A stretch of DNA of 47,621 bases. Origin: Eubacteriales bacterium (GTDB taxonomy: Bacteria > Bacillota > Clostridia > Lachnospirales > Lachnospiraceae). Below the pieces are notes generated by a model, which was not told where the DNA came from, searched no databases, and saw nothing but the letters and a program-made list of their open reading frames with translations. Made by a program: the position numbers and the translations under genes. Location: contig JAUNNI010000016.1 in NCBI GenBank assembly GCA_030531555.1, positions 1 to 47,621 on the forward strand, given 5' to 3'. Within the stretch, counting starts at the first letter, position 1. Every line of letters starts with the position of its first letter. Below, piece after piece: positions 24,846 through 34,794 of this stretch.

Positions 24846-26735
24846 TTAAATCTGAACGATAATTTCTCTCGCTTCACGAAGAGCATCAATAGCTCTTCTT
24901 GCACGAACTGCATCACCGATTACATACTGTTCTTTTACGATTCCTTCTGCAAATGGCTGATAGGAAGAAGAACCGAGAGCAAGAACTACACTGTCAAAAC
25001 CACGAAGATCCATCTTGGCTGTTTTTACACCATCAACAAAGATTTCTTCTACCGGTTCGTTAACATATGTTTTTACATGGTTTTCTTCAAAGCTCTTTAA
25101 GAGATAAATGCGATGTTCGCCGATGATATCTCCTGCAATCTGATCCTTTGCTTCCACTACAGAAACATCAAATCCACGTTCTGCAAGATAATCTGCTGTT
25201 TCACAACCAACAAGACCAGCACCGATAACAAGAACTTTCTTGCCACACTGTTTTTTACCATCAAGGACATCGATGGCATCCACTGTGTTATCAATTCCTG
25301 TAATTCCAGGACGAAGTGGTTTTGCACCGGTAGCGATCACAAGAACATCTGGATTCATTTCTTTAATCATTTCTTCTGTCACTTCCACACCAGTGTGAAT
25401 ATTTACATTATTCTTTTCACATAAAACGATGTAGCTGCGAACTGCTGTTGTGATATCGCCTTTTCCAGGAGGTACTGCTGCAAGACGCATCTGTCCACCA
25501 AGAACAGCTTCTTTTTCGTAAAGATCCACTTTATGACCTTTTTTGGCAAGCTGATAAGCAGTGAATAAACCACCAACACCGGCACCAACAACCATAACAT
25601 TTTTAGGAGTTTCTGTGCGATCGGTAAGATGTGCTTCATAACCAACAAATGGATTTACAAGACATTCAATTGGCTGACCAACGAACATGTTTCCAACACA
25701 ACCCTGAAGGCATCCGATACAAGGGATGATTTCTTCAAAATGATTGCCTGCTGCTTTATTTGGGAAATGTGGATCTGCGATGGACTGACGACCCATGGCA
25801 ATCATATCTGCATATCCCTTTTTCACTACTAATTCTGGAAGGAATGGATCATTATAACGACCAACTGTAACAACCGGAATATCTACAACATCTTTGATCT
25901 TCTTTACATGATCTAAGTTGAAGCCCTGATGGATACAGGAAGGAGCCCACATATATTCATCTTTTAAATGAATACTTCTGGAAACGTCAATGGCATCGAT
26001 ACCTGCTTCTTCTAAATATGCCGCAATTGCCTGTGCATCTTCTACCGTAACGCCACCAAGTGTTTCATCACAGCTGTTGATACGAGCAAGAACTGCCATG
26101 TTGTGACCAACTTTGCTTCGAATATTATCAATGATCAGTTTTGGAAGACGCATACGGTTTGCAAAGCATCCGCCAAACTCATCAAGACGTTTGTTTGTCT
26201 GTGGAGAGATAAAGCTGGATACCAGATAACCATGTGCCATATGGATTTCTACTGCATCTACTCCTGCTTTTTTTGCACGAAATGCGGCGTCACCATAAAG
26301 CTCTACTAATTCATAAATCTGTTCATTGGTCATTTCCAGTGGAATGTCCTTATTGCAGGAAGCCTGTACTCTGGAAGCAGATTTTAATGGATGACCAGCC
26401 GCTTTTGCACTTCCTTCCGGACCTGCCTGCTGAAGCTGAACCATAACCTTTGCCCCATAGGTGTGGCAGGCATCTACTGTACGTTTTAATGCATCGATCT
26501 GACTGTCATCAAAAAGGCAGTGTTTCTTTGGACCACCCTTGGCAGTTGGGTCAATTACTGTCGCTTCAATTGTGATCAGGCCAAAACCACCTTTGGCTCT
26601 CTCACGATAATAAGCTAAGGAGCGGTCGCTGAGTTCACCTGTTGCAATCGCATAGTTGTTAGACATTGGTGGAACCATATAACGGTTATTTACTGTCATA
26701 GGTCCAATCTGTAATGGTTGATACATATACTTCAT
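24846..26735 (-). CDS. NADH:flavin oxidoreductase with Fe-S cluster (old yellow enzyme / 2-enoate reductase family)
   Basis: The 629-residue protein resembles 2,4-dienoyl-CoA reductase, BaiCD/BaiH and 2-enoate reductases, which reduce C=C bonds next to a carbonyl. An FMN barrel (about 1-370) carries the HMAHGYLVSSFISP and NKRLDEFGG active-site segments. A 4Fe-4S motif follows with Cys339, Cys342, Cys346 and Cys358, then FAD-binding (GAGVGG near 384) and NAD-binding (GAGLVG) Rossmann domains. The electron path NADH-FAD-FeS-FMN is conserved. It is a single gene with its own promoter and terminator, and no bile-acid or aromatic-acid genes lie nearby, so the substrate cannot be assigned. The AAGGAGA ribosome site supports the ATG at 26735. 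Confidence 0.92.
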   Translation of the reverse strand: MKYMYQPLQIGPMTVNNRYMVPPMSNNYAIATGELSDRSLAYYRERAKGGFGLITIEATVIDPTAKGGPKKHCLFDDSQIDALKRTVDACHTYGAKVMVQLQQAGPEGSAKAAGHPLKSASRVQASCNKDIPLEMTNEQIYELVELYGDAAFRAKKAGVDAVEIHMAHGYLVSSFISPQTNKRLDEFGGCFANRMRLPKLIIDNIRSKVGHNMAVLARINSCDETLGGVTVEDAQAIAAYLEEAGIDAIDVSRSIHLKDEYMWAPSCIHQGFNLDHVKKIKDVVDIPVVTVGRYNDPFLPELVVKKGYADMIAMGRQSIADPHFPNKAAGNHFEEIIPCIGCLQGCVGNMFVGQPIECLVNPFVGYEAHLTDRTETPKNVMVVGAGVGGLFTAYQLAKKGHKVDLYEKEAVLGGQMRLAAVPPGKGDITTAVRSYIVLCEKNNVNIHTGVEVTEEMIKEMNPDVLVIATGAKPLRPGITGIDNTVDAIDVLDGKKQCGKKVLVIGAGLVGCETADYLAERGFDVSVVEAKDQIAGDIIGEHRIYLLKSFEENHVKTYVNEPVEEIFVDGVKTAKMDLRGFDSVVLALGSSSYQPFAEGIVKEQYVIGDAVRARRAIDALREAREIIVQI

Positions 26736-26781
26736 TGAACTATCTCCTTCTTTCCCTTGATATAAATCACATTTTCTCTTA

Positions 26782-26812
26782 TCTATAAGAATACCATAAA
26801 ATAAAGTGTCAA
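26782..26812 (-). promoter_or_regulatory. Candidate promoter of the flavoenzyme gene
   Basis: Minus-strand perfect TTGACA (26807-26812) followed by TATAGA (26782-26787) at 19 bases, which is longer than optimal. No strong terminator separates it from the antiporter operon upstream, so read-through is possible. Confidence 0.45.
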
Positions 26813-26842
26813 ACTAATTTCTTCCATTTATGGAATTTACCT

Positions 26843-28924
26843 TTACGATAAGAAAACGATATAAATCAAGGTTAGCATAAGACCTACACCAAAGAGCATA
26901 AGACCAAAGGAAAGACTTCTCTGAATGATTCGGAAGATTTCGTTTCTCTCCTGTTGTTTCAATGCTTCCTCATGAACATAATCCCATTGTGTAGGATTCT
27001 TTCGATGGATGGTTCTGTTTGCAATAAACTGAATGGCATTGCGGATATTTCCCACAATGGAAGAAAATACCGAGCCTTCCATTCTTTCTCTTGGTAAAGG
27101 ACTATCTGCAAGAAGAGTTTTTCGTAAAAGTACAACCACCATATCTGGCAAGGTGTCAAAAATACGGAAAATCACACCAAAAACTGTTGGTAAAATCGTA
27201 AGTAAAAGGGGACGATATAATAATTCTTCCATATCATACCATCTTGGCCAACGATTCACATAAATCACGTGACCATCCTCTTCCTTTCTCAGCACTTTTC
27301 GAATAAAAAATACATAAATCAAAAGGCCGATCAATATGGAAATCACAGAACCTTTCAGATTACCTATACTATAATAAGCTACCACTTCTCCTTCTTCAAA
27401 GAGACCCATAAATCGAGAGCCGAGCTCTGCTGCTTTATCCATGATATTGTGGGGAACCACTCCCCAGATAAAAAGAACGATGGCACTGCCGAGAAGGGCA
27501 AACGTACTTTTTCCGTTCATATATCGCTTCATGGAATCATAATGTGCCTGTAACTTCTTATCTTCATTTTCTTCGACAAAGATTGCCATATATAATTTGG
27601 TCATGTAGGCAAAGGTCATTCCACCACTGATTAAGAAGATCCATTCCATGGCTTTCATGGCAATTCCTCCGCCGAATTCCACGATACTTTCATGGAGAAG
27701 GGTTTTACTGACATAACCTCCCAACATAGGAATTCCCGCAATGGTGATAGCCCCTACTAAATAAATGACTTTTAACAGATTTTTCTTCTTTCCAAAACCT
27801 CGAATTTCATTGAGGTCCAGAGAATGGGCATTCATGAATACCACACCAGCTACCATGAAAAGAACCAGCTTGATCAAAGAATGGTTTACCATGTGAAGTA
27901 AGGTACCATGAACAGCCAGGGCATTTTCTTCTCCCAGAAGAGCCTGCATTCCAACCCCCACCAAAATAAAACCAATCTGGGACATGGAGGAACATGCTAA
28001 GGTGCGTTTTAAATCGATGGAGAAGACAGCAAGAAGCGCTCCACCAAACATGGTAAGCTCTCCGATGATGAGAATCATATATCCCCAGGTCTGATTATGG
28101 ATAAACAAATTACTTGTAATAATCAGGATTCCATAAATACCGGTTTTCGTTAGGATACCGGAAAGCAGTGCAGAGGCTGGAGCCGGTGCAACCGGATGGG
28201 CCTTTGGCAGCCAGATATGTAATGGAAAAGCACCTGCTTTTGCCCCAAAACCAAAAAGCATACATACGCCTGCTGCAAAAAGAACTTCCGGATGGGAGCA
28301 ATTTGCCGCTGCCGGTAATAATTCAGAAATCATCAAAGTTCCCAGTTCATGATAAACAAGAAAAAGTCCCATCAGCATCACAAGACCACCAATCACTGCC
28401 ACAGCAAGATAGGTCTTGGCGGCTTTTAAAGAAGGAACATTTTCTTCCTGAGCTACCCAAACATAAGAAGTAAAGGACATGATTTCAAAGAAGACAAATG
28501 TAGTATATAAGCTTGCGCTCAAGAAAACTCCCATGGTAGCACCAAGGGTCCACAGCATAAAGAAATAATAACGATTTCGATTGCCATGGTGTGTAAAATA
28601 TTCCTGAGATAAGATGATGGTCATCATCCACATAAGAGCAGCAATACTTCCATAGATTCCACGAAAGCCGTCTAAAGTAAAGTCCAGACCCATCCCACAG
28701 ATTCCAGGAATTCCTGCGGAAATATAACTCAATGCCTCGCCCTGAAGAGGAATTCCTGTCATACTCATATAGGCAAATCCTGCCATAAGAAGGAATTCGA
28801 TCACACCAGATAGCATTGCAAAGTAATCTCGAATCGTCTCATTTTTTCGTCCGATTCCATAACAGATCAAACCGCTAATAAAAGGAAAGAACACAATGAG
28901 ATCAAAAATATAAGAATTATTCAT
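26843..28924 (-). CDS. NuoL/MrpA-like antiporter subunit, fourth large subunit of the Mrp/Mbh cluster
   Basis: This 693-residue protein of the proton-conducting ND5 family has about 14-16 membrane helices. The key channel residues are present: Glu in FVFFEIMSF, Lys in GFGAKAGAFPLHIWLPKAHP, Lys in ILTKTGIYG, and a Lys near the helix-12 position in GYVSKTLLH. The C-terminal third (after about 480) is an extension resembling that of formate hydrogenlyase membrane subunits HycC/HyfB rather than that of MrpA. It is the last gene of the cluster, 12 bases after the preceding subunit gene. It would transport H+ or Na+ across the cytoplasmic membrane within the complex. Confidence 0.88.
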   Translation of the reverse strand: MNNSYIFDLIVFFPFISGLICYGIGRKNETIRDYFAMLSGVIEFLLMAGFAYMSMTGIPLQGEALSYISAGIPGICGMGLDFTLDGFRGIYGSIAALMWMMTIILSQEYFTHHGNRNRYYFFMLWTLGATMGVFLSASLYTTFVFFEIMSFTSYVWVAQEENVPSLKAAKTYLAVAVIGGLVMLMGLFLVYHELGTLMISELLPAAANCSHPEVLFAAGVCMLFGFGAKAGAFPLHIWLPKAHPVAPAPASALLSGILTKTGIYGILIITSNLFIHNQTWGYMILIIGELTMFGGALLAVFSIDLKRTLACSSMSQIGFILVGVGMQALLGEENALAVHGTLLHMVNHSLIKLVLFMVAGVVFMNAHSLDLNEIRGFGKKKNLLKVIYLVGAITIAGIPMLGGYVSKTLLHESIVEFGGGIAMKAMEWIFLISGGMTFAYMTKLYMAIFVEENEDKKLQAHYDSMKRYMNGKSTFALLGSAIVLFIWGVVPHNIMDKAAELGSRFMGLFEEGEVVAYYSIGNLKGSVISILIGLLIYVFFIRKVLRKEEDGHVIYVNRWPRWYDMEELLYRPLLLTILPTVFGVIFRIFDTLPDMVVVLLRKTLLADSPLPRERMEGSVFSSIVGNIRNAIQFIANRTIHRKNPTQWDYVHEEALKQQERNEIFRIIQRSLSFGLMLFGVGLMLTLIYIVFLS

Positions 28925-28936
28925 TTTCTTCCCCCT

Positions 28937-30409
28937 TTATAAAACAGATACTACGTTATGTAAAATGTTATAGAGTAGCTGTGGATGTAAGCCCAAAATC
29001 ACCATGCCGATGACGAAGCAGGCAAGGGGAAGGATCATCATCCAGTTTGGATCTTCCACCGTTTCAATCTTAGAATAATCAAACGCTTTTCCCGGGAAGA
29101 AGGCGCGAATAGAAACGGTTAACATATAAATAGCTGTCAATAAAGCAGAAACCAAGAGAGCACCCACGCCAAGATAAGAAAGAGCACTTCCGTTTTCCGT
29201 TGCTGCTTTTACGATATACCATTTGCTGATGAAGCCACATAAACCAGGAACACCCATAAGCCCAAGCCCGGCAAAGGTGAATGCCAGGAATACTTTTGGC
29301 ATTTTTCTTCCAAAGCCATCCAGTTCATGGATATAATGACAACCTGTTTTATACATGATGGCACCTGCACAGAAGAAACCACAGATCTTCATGAAGGCAT
29401 GGGCAACCATATGTCCAAGAGCACCTTCCAAGCCAGCCGCAGACATCTGAGTCACAGCAAATAAAATATAAGACAGGTTACTGACCGTTGACCAGGCCAA
29501 TCTCCTCTTGATGTGTGTTTCCTTTAACGCCCTGGAAGAAGCATATACAATCGTGATAATGGTCAGAGTCATGACAAAACTCTGAGCCCAGCTCCCCTTC
29601 AAAAGATCGATTCCAAAGCTGTAATAGGTAATTCTCATCACAGCAAAAACACCTGTTTTAACAACCGCTACCGCATGCAAAAGTGCGGTGACCGGTGTTG
29701 GAGCCACACCTGCTTTTGGAAGCCAGGAAGAAAATGGGAAGAGCGCTGCTTTTACACTAAATCCACAGAAACACATGACATATATTAATAAGAAGAAATT
29801 CTCACGACCTGCAACCTTGGCAGGGTCCAAAACTCCACCTGGAACGAAAGAAGAGGTGGTTCCATAAATCAGAATGAAGATCATACCAATGAAGGCAAAG
29901 GCAGCACCACCGACCATATAATAGAAATAGGTTCGACTGGCATGGATTGCCTCTCTGGTAAGAGTATGCATGATAAGAGGCAGCGTAATTAAGCTGAGCA
30001 TCTCAAAAAATACATAAAGTGTCAGAATATTTTCTGCTTCACAAACACCAAGAGTTACACCATAAGTCATCACATAAAACATAAAGAAATACTTTTCATG
30101 TCCTTCATGCTTCATATATTCAAAAGAGAATAAAACGGCAAGAGGCCATAATATGGCAATCATACCGGCAAAGATGCTTCCAAGTCCATCTAAGGTAAGG
30201 GTCACACTAAGATTTCCCTGAAAACGGAATAAAGTGAAGACTCCATCTGGCGTATTCATTTCCATATAAAGTACAAGTAAGGAGGTCAGAATCACCACAG
30301 TCTCAATGTAAATCATCATCTGTGTTCTATTTTTAAATGGAAGAAGCACGATTAGCACACCCATAAGAATTGGGAACAAAACCGTGATCGCATATATATA
30401 ATTTCCCAT
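28937..30409 (-). CDS. MrpD/NuoN-like antiporter subunit, third large subunit
   Basis: This 490-residue member of the MrpD/NuoN/NuoM family has about 14 helices. The conserved Glu lies in LYVFFEMLS, the Lys residues in SVKAALFPFSSWLPKAG and VAVVKTGVFAV, and a late Lys in GFISKWYIVKA. All the charged residues of the half-channels are kept, so it should be competent in ion transport. It lies 15 bases after the second large subunit gene and 12 before the fourth. The ribosome site GAAAGGAGAGG fits the ATG. Confidence 0.88.
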   Translation of the reverse strand: MGNYIYAITVLFPILMGVLIVLLPFKNRTQMMIYIETVVILTSLLVLYMEMNTPDGVFTLFRFQGNLSVTLTLDGLGSIFAGMIAILWPLAVLFSFEYMKHEGHEKYFFMFYVMTYGVTLGVCEAENILTLYVFFEMLSLITLPLIMHTLTREAIHASRTYFYYMVGGAAFAFIGMIFILIYGTTSSFVPGGVLDPAKVAGRENFFLLIYVMCFCGFSVKAALFPFSSWLPKAGVAPTPVTALLHAVAVVKTGVFAVMRITYYSFGIDLLKGSWAQSFVMTLTIITIVYASSRALKETHIKRRLAWSTVSNLSYILFAVTQMSAAGLEGALGHMVAHAFMKICGFFCAGAIMYKTGCHYIHELDGFGRKMPKVFLAFTFAGLGLMGVPGLCGFISKWYIVKAATENGSALSYLGVGALLVSALLTAIYMLTVSIRAFFPGKAFDYSKIETVEDPNWMMILPLACFVIGMVILGLHPQLLYNILHNVVSVL

Positions 30410-30424
30410 CGATTCCTCTCCTTT

Positions 30425-31945
30425 CTATAAAATTGTTCTGGCAATTTCCGTCAGGAAGCCAAGAATTGGATTAGGAAATAATCCAAGAACTAAACTAAGT
30501 GCTGCAAGTACAAGCAATGGGATCGCCAATCCTTTGGAAAATGGATGAAGAATCGTAATCTCTTCATAATCTTCCCCTGGAAGAAAACCATTCATTGTCA
30601 CTGGTAACAGATAACCTGCTGTTAAAAGGGCACTGATAAGAAGAATCACTGGTCCAAGATAGCGGAAAATACCGATGGAAGCATTTAAAGAACCTGCAGC
30701 CAAATACCATTTACTGACAAATCCACCAAATGGTGGAATTCCGACCAAAGCAAGGGAGAAGAAAGTCCAGCACCAAAGAAATACCGGCATCTTTTTCCCA
30801 ATTCCTTTCAGTTCTTCCACTCTTGTCTTATGGAGACAGAATAAGAAGACACCCGCACTTAAGAATAAACCAGATTTAATGAAAGCATGGCAGATCACAT
30901 GAAGTAATGCACCCACAAAACCATCTTCATTTAAAACGGCAAGACCAAATAAAATGTAAGAAATCTGACTGACCGTGGAATAAGCCAGACGTTTTTTCAC
31001 AATCGGTTCTAAATAAGCCATCATGGAGCCCATAAATACAGTAAGTAATGCCAATGTCATCCATGCATACTGCACCCATGTGCCGCGGATAAAATCTGGA
31101 CCGACAATATAAAAGACACTACGAATAATACAAAGGACACCAGATTTTACAATCAGACCAGATAAAACTGCAGATGCTGGAGATGGGGCAACGGGATGGG
31201 CAGCTGGCAGCCAGCCATGTAGTGGGAACATACCTGCCTTTGCACCAAAACCAATCAACATACAAAAGATGGCGATTAATAGGATTCCTTTATGTTCCAC
31301 CGCAGCTGCAGATAGTGTTCCTCCTGTTGTAAATACCAGAGAATCGCAATATCGATATAATGTAAAAATACCAAATAATCCAAGGTAAGCTCCACACATG
31401 GAGTAAAACAAATATTTCAAAGTGGCCATGATGGCTTCTCTGGAACCATTATGGAAAACTAGTGGTAAAGCAGTCAGTGTCATCATTTCATAGAAACAAT
31501 ACATGGTGATCAGATTTCCGGAAAAATCCAAAAGAATAAGGACACTATAAACGATCATAAAGAATCCAAAGTATCTTTTCTCCTCTCCTTCATGCTTCAT
31601 ATAAACGAATGAGAAGATTCCTGCAAGGGCCCAAACAATGGTAACAATTGTTGAAAAAATTCGACCAATTGCATCAATATGAAAATAAATTGGAACATCT
31701 TCCATTAATTGAAATAAAACAAACTCTCTCTCTCCTGTCCAGGCAAGATAAAGGACCGATGCCATAGAGATTCCAAGAATCAAAGCTACAGCGCCATGGA
31801 GAGCAGACAGATTTCCCTCTTCCGGTATATTTTCTTTTCCACCTGTAAGATTTGTAATTTTGCTATGATCCACAAAAGAGGATGCCACAAAAAGAATTCC
31901 TGCAAGTGCCGGAAGCATTACCAGGATGAAAAATAAACCATTCAT
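30425..31945 (-). CDS. MrpD/NuoM-like antiporter subunit, second large subunit
   Basis: This 506-residue multipass protein of the proton-conducting antiporter family. Glu lies in MYCFYEMMT, Lys in FGAKAGMFPLHGWLP, Lys in LIVKSGVLCI and Lys in GFVSKWYLAAG. It is related to, but clearly distinct from, the neighbouring large subunits, so it is a diverged copy and not a recent duplicate. It begins 12 bases after the first large subunit gene. The complex would move H+/Na+; the direction depends on how it is driven, which is unknown here. Confidence 0.88.
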   Translation of the reverse strand: MNGLFFILVMLPALAGILFVASSFVDHSKITNLTGGKENIPEEGNLSALHGAVALILGISMASVLYLAWTGEREFVLFQLMEDVPIYFHIDAIGRIFSTIVTIVWALAGIFSFVYMKHEGEEKRYFGFFMIVYSVLILLDFSGNLITMYCFYEMMTLTALPLVFHNGSREAIMATLKYLFYSMCGAYLGLFGIFTLYRYCDSLVFTTGGTLSAAAVEHKGILLIAIFCMLIGFGAKAGMFPLHGWLPAAHPVAPSPASAVLSGLIVKSGVLCIIRSVFYIVGPDFIRGTWVQYAWMTLALLTVFMGSMMAYLEPIVKKRLAYSTVSQISYILFGLAVLNEDGFVGALLHVICHAFIKSGLFLSAGVFLFCLHKTRVEELKGIGKKMPVFLWCWTFFSLALVGIPPFGGFVSKWYLAAGSLNASIGIFRYLGPVILLISALLTAGYLLPVTMNGFLPGEDYEEITILHPFSKGLAIPLLVLAALSLVLGLFPNPILGFLTEIARTIL

Positions 31946-31957
31946 AATTCCTTCCTC

Positions 31958-33451
31958 CTAGGCAAACATATTAAGACCGAACTCAATAAGTTTGACGATT
32001 GGTTCGGAACTCAATCCAAGAATCAGGTTAAGGACAATAAAAAATGCAAGGGCAATCGCTTTTTTGGGCTGATCCTTAATCGTGATTGTTTGTCCTTTTG
32101 ACTCACGGTTTGGTGTATAAATACGAATTACCGTTTTCATGAAATAAATCGCATTCAGGATGGTACTGATGGCCAGGGCAATCAGTGTTGGAAGCATTTT
32201 ATAGGTATGCCCAATGGCTGCCTGCGCAAAAAGCAGCTTGGAAATAAACCCAGTAAACATTGGGAAACCAATCATAGATAAAGATCCTACGGTAAATGCA
32301 AGCCCTGCGATCTTATTTCGATAACCGGCACCAGTCAGTTCTGAAAACTCTGTTTTATTTTCAGAAGATGCTGTGATACCAGACCCTGCTACGAAGAGAA
32401 GGGATTTTGTAGCTGCATGGGATAAAATATGGTAGATACTGGCGATAACACCAGCTCTTGTCCCAAGACCAAAGCCCATGTAGATATATCCAATCTGTGC
32501 AACAGAAGAAAAGGCAATCATTCGACGAATGTTGTTCTCTGCAATGGCACTAAGGGATCCCATAATCATGCCTAAAAGGCCGAATACAAAAAGAACATGG
32601 ATAACTTTGCTTTCTGTAACGATTTCAAAACCAATGACACGGTAGAATATTTTAATCAAAAGGAAGATATATCCTTTGGAAACTAAAGAAGACAAAATCG
32701 CTGCAGAAGAAACGGTAGAATATCCATACGCATCCGGTAACCAGGAATGGAATGGATACAAAGCACTCTTAATGGCAAGACCAACAGACATCAAACCAAG
32801 GGCTACCATCAAAGGTACATGATATTCCGGAATGTCTGCAATGATGGCAACCTGCTCTTTAATATTGCTCATCAAAAGATGACCCGTAAGGTCATAAAGG
32901 AAGCAAAGTCCAAGGAGTAAAAGACCAGAACCCAACAAACTCATGATCATATATCGCATCGATGCTTCTAAAGTTCGTCCATTTTGTCGGATCATAATAA
33001 GACCACAGGCAGAAATGGTATTGATTTCTACGAAAACGTAGGCAGTAAAAATATCATTGGTATAGATCAAAGCAAGCAGGGAGCATAAAAGAAGATTTAC
33101 CATAATATAGTAAAGATTCTCTTTCCCTTCTTCTACATGAATCAATCGCTCCTTCTCTCCACCAATCATACATAAAAGCATGACAATGCAGAAAAAGGTT
33201 GCCATAAAGGCTTCTAAAACACCAACACGGATTTCATTTCCCCATGGTGCAGGAAAATGTCCCATGCGATAAACATAAGACTGCCCTGTCTTACAAACAA
33301 AGGTAAGAACGGTGGCAGACATGACGCCAATAATACTCAAGACAAAAAGATTGACTTTTTTTGCGTTTTTTCCATCCAATACCATTGAAAGTGGTCCAGA
33401 AAAAAGGGACAGGATGATACACATAAATGGAAAGTTCTGAACAAATGCCAT
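31958..33451 (-). CDS. mrpD: MrpD-like antiporter subunit, first large subunit
   Basis: This 497-residue protein of the MrpD/NuoN family directly follows mrpC, as mrpD does in ordinary mrp operons. The stop of mrpC and its ATG are adjacent, with the GGAGGG ribosome site inside the end of mrpC. Channel residues are Glu in TAYVFVEINT, Lys in GLAIKSALYPFHSWLPDAY, Lys in LVSKGYIFL and Lys in GFISKLLFA. About 14 membrane helices. Position and sequence make it the best candidate for the true MrpD of the set. Confidence 0.86.
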   Translation of the reverse strand: MAFVQNFPFMCIILSLFSGPLSMVLDGKNAKKVNLFVLSIIGVMSATVLTFVCKTGQSYVYRMGHFPAPWGNEIRVGVLEAFMATFFCIVMLLCMIGGEKERLIHVEEGKENLYYIMVNLLLCSLLALIYTNDIFTAYVFVEINTISACGLIMIRQNGRTLEASMRYMIMSLLGSGLLLLGLCFLYDLTGHLLMSNIKEQVAIIADIPEYHVPLMVALGLMSVGLAIKSALYPFHSWLPDAYGYSTVSSAAILSSLVSKGYIFLLIKIFYRVIGFEIVTESKVIHVLFVFGLLGMIMGSLSAIAENNIRRMIAFSSVAQIGYIYMGFGLGTRAGVIASIYHILSHAATKSLLFVAGSGITASSENKTEFSELTGAGYRNKIAGLAFTVGSLSMIGFPMFTGFISKLLFAQAAIGHTYKMLPTLIALAISTILNAIYFMKTVIRIYTPNRESKGQTITIKDQPKKAIALAFFIVLNLILGLSSEPIVKLIEFGLNMFA

Positions 33452-33829
33452 TTATAATCCCTCCTTTCGGAGTCTGGTAGAAATCTCATCCAAATCCAGG
33501 GTATGATATCTACGATACAGACGAATGGTGAGGGAAAGCATAAGAGCTGTTACAGATACGGAAACAACAATACCTGTAAGAACCAATCCACTTGGAATTG
33601 GGTTAATGTAAGCTTTCACACTCTGCACTCCATTTACTACGACCGGTGCCTTGCGCCCTGCAATGTATCCCTTTAAGGCAAGGAAAAGGTAGGTGGCCGT
33701 ATCCATAATGTTAAGTCCAACAATTTTTTTAATTAAATTCTTCTGAAGAAGCAAATTAGAGAAACCGATTCCAAAAAGAATCATGGCTACTGCTTCTTCA
33801 TAATTTTGAATCAGATTTGCAATATTCAT
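33452..33829 (-). CDS. mrpC: MrpC (NuoK-like) cation antiporter subunit
   Basis: This 125-residue NuoK/MrpC homologue has three membrane helices, the GFSNLLLQKNLIKKIVGLNIMD segment of helix 1-2, and the INPIPSGLVLTGIVVSVSVTA segment that corresponds to DPLPQALVLTAIVI of MrpC. It contributes to the proton path between the large subunits. It lies between the MbhE-MrpB fusion and the first large subunit. The ribosome site is GGGAGAAA. Confidence 0.9.
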   Translation of the reverse strand: MNIANLIQNYEEAVAMILFGIGFSNLLLQKNLIKKIVGLNIMDTATYLFLALKGYIAGRKAPVVVNGVQSVKAYINPIPSGLVLTGIVVSVSVTALMLSLTIRLYRRYHTLDLDEISTRLRKEGL

Positions 33830-33843
33830 AGTATTTCTCCCAA

Positions 33844-34794
33844 TTAATTTGCTTTTCGGAACATAGCATAGAATGTAAACATAGTTCCTGCAACAACAGT
33901 ACCTACACAGATGTTCAGAATGAGGATCAATCCACTACTTAAAATGGCTCCCGGTGTTCCAAGAGGAATAATACTGTGGATTTCATTGGCACCGGTATAG
34001 AAGGAATAGCTCTTACAGATGCTATAACATGCCAAAGCACATAAACTCATTCGCTGGTAAATCTTCATATTAAAGAAACGTTCTGTTTTCTTAAAACCAA
34101 AAGCATTCAGATAAAGAATCAGACCTGCTCCGATGACCGCTCCACCAGAGAAACCACCACCTGGTCCCAGGTGTCCTGCCAAAATAATATAAATTCCAAA
34201 AATCATAATCGTTGGAACTAAAACTCTTGCAACCGTCTGCAGAATCACATCGTTTTTTGGCTCATAAATACGGTCACTGAATTCTAAAACCTCCTGTTCT
34301 TTTTTCTTCTTTTCTTTGCGAAGTAGAATTAAAACAGTACCCGTTGCAATAAACAATACATGGGATTCTCCTAAAGTATCAAAAGCTCGATAATCGAGAA
34401 TCATACCTGTTACAATATTCACCGCGCCAGTTTCCTGAAGACCATTTTCGATATAACGCTGGGAAACTTCATTATTAATTGGTCTCTCTTCCGTACCGAT
34501 TGCTGGCAGGTGAGAAATTGCTGCTAATAAGATAAACACAAGGCTGATACAGAATACAATACTGAATACACGATATATTTTCTGAAATAATCGCATTTTT
34601 GCATTATGCTCAATATCATATACCCGCTCTAAAATGGTTCTTTCTTCCTGTTCATGTCTCTGAATCTGTGGACGTTCTTCTTGCTTTTTCATCTCCACCA
34701 CATCAAGGTAGGGATCTTTGCTTCCTTCGAACCACTGTTTAAAACGAAAGGACAGGGTTTTTTCGTATTTTTCATCCGAAACTCGCTTACTCAT
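33844..34794 (-). CDS. Fusion of MbhE-like and MrpB-like subunits
   Basis: The 316-residue protein has three parts. Residues 1-70 are a soluble, highly charged, coiled-coil-like tail. Residues about 75-165 match MbhE or the C-terminal end of MrpA, with the NIVTGMILDYRAFDTLGES pattern. Residues about 185-316 match MrpB (MbhF), with YIILAGHLGPGGGFSGGAVIGAG. In standard Mrp the MbhE part belongs to MrpA; in hydrogenase-type Mbh it is a separate gene. Here it is joined to MrpB. It overlaps the preceding MbhD-like gene by 4 bases (ATGA), which implies translational coupling. Confidence 0.87.
   Translation of the reverse strand: MSKRVSDEKYEKTLSFRFKQWFEGSKDPYLDVVEMKKQEERPQIQRHEQEERTILERVYDIEHNAKMRLFQKIYRVFSIVFCISLVFILLAAISHLPAIGTEERPINNEVSQRYIENGLQETGAVNIVTGMILDYRAFDTLGESHVLFIATGTVLILLRKEKKKKEQEVLEFSDRIYEPKNDVILQTVARVLVPTIMIFGIYIILAGHLGPGGGFSGGAVIGAGLILYLNAFGFKKTERFFNMKIYQRMSLCALACYSICKSYSFYTGANEIHSIIPLGTPGAILSSGLILILNICVGTVVAGTMFTFYAMFRKAN

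Noticed and set aside
26843-33451. Recent tandem duplication of one antiporter gene
   Set aside because: The four proteins share family motifs but differ along their whole length and in size (490-693 residues), so they are old paralogues.
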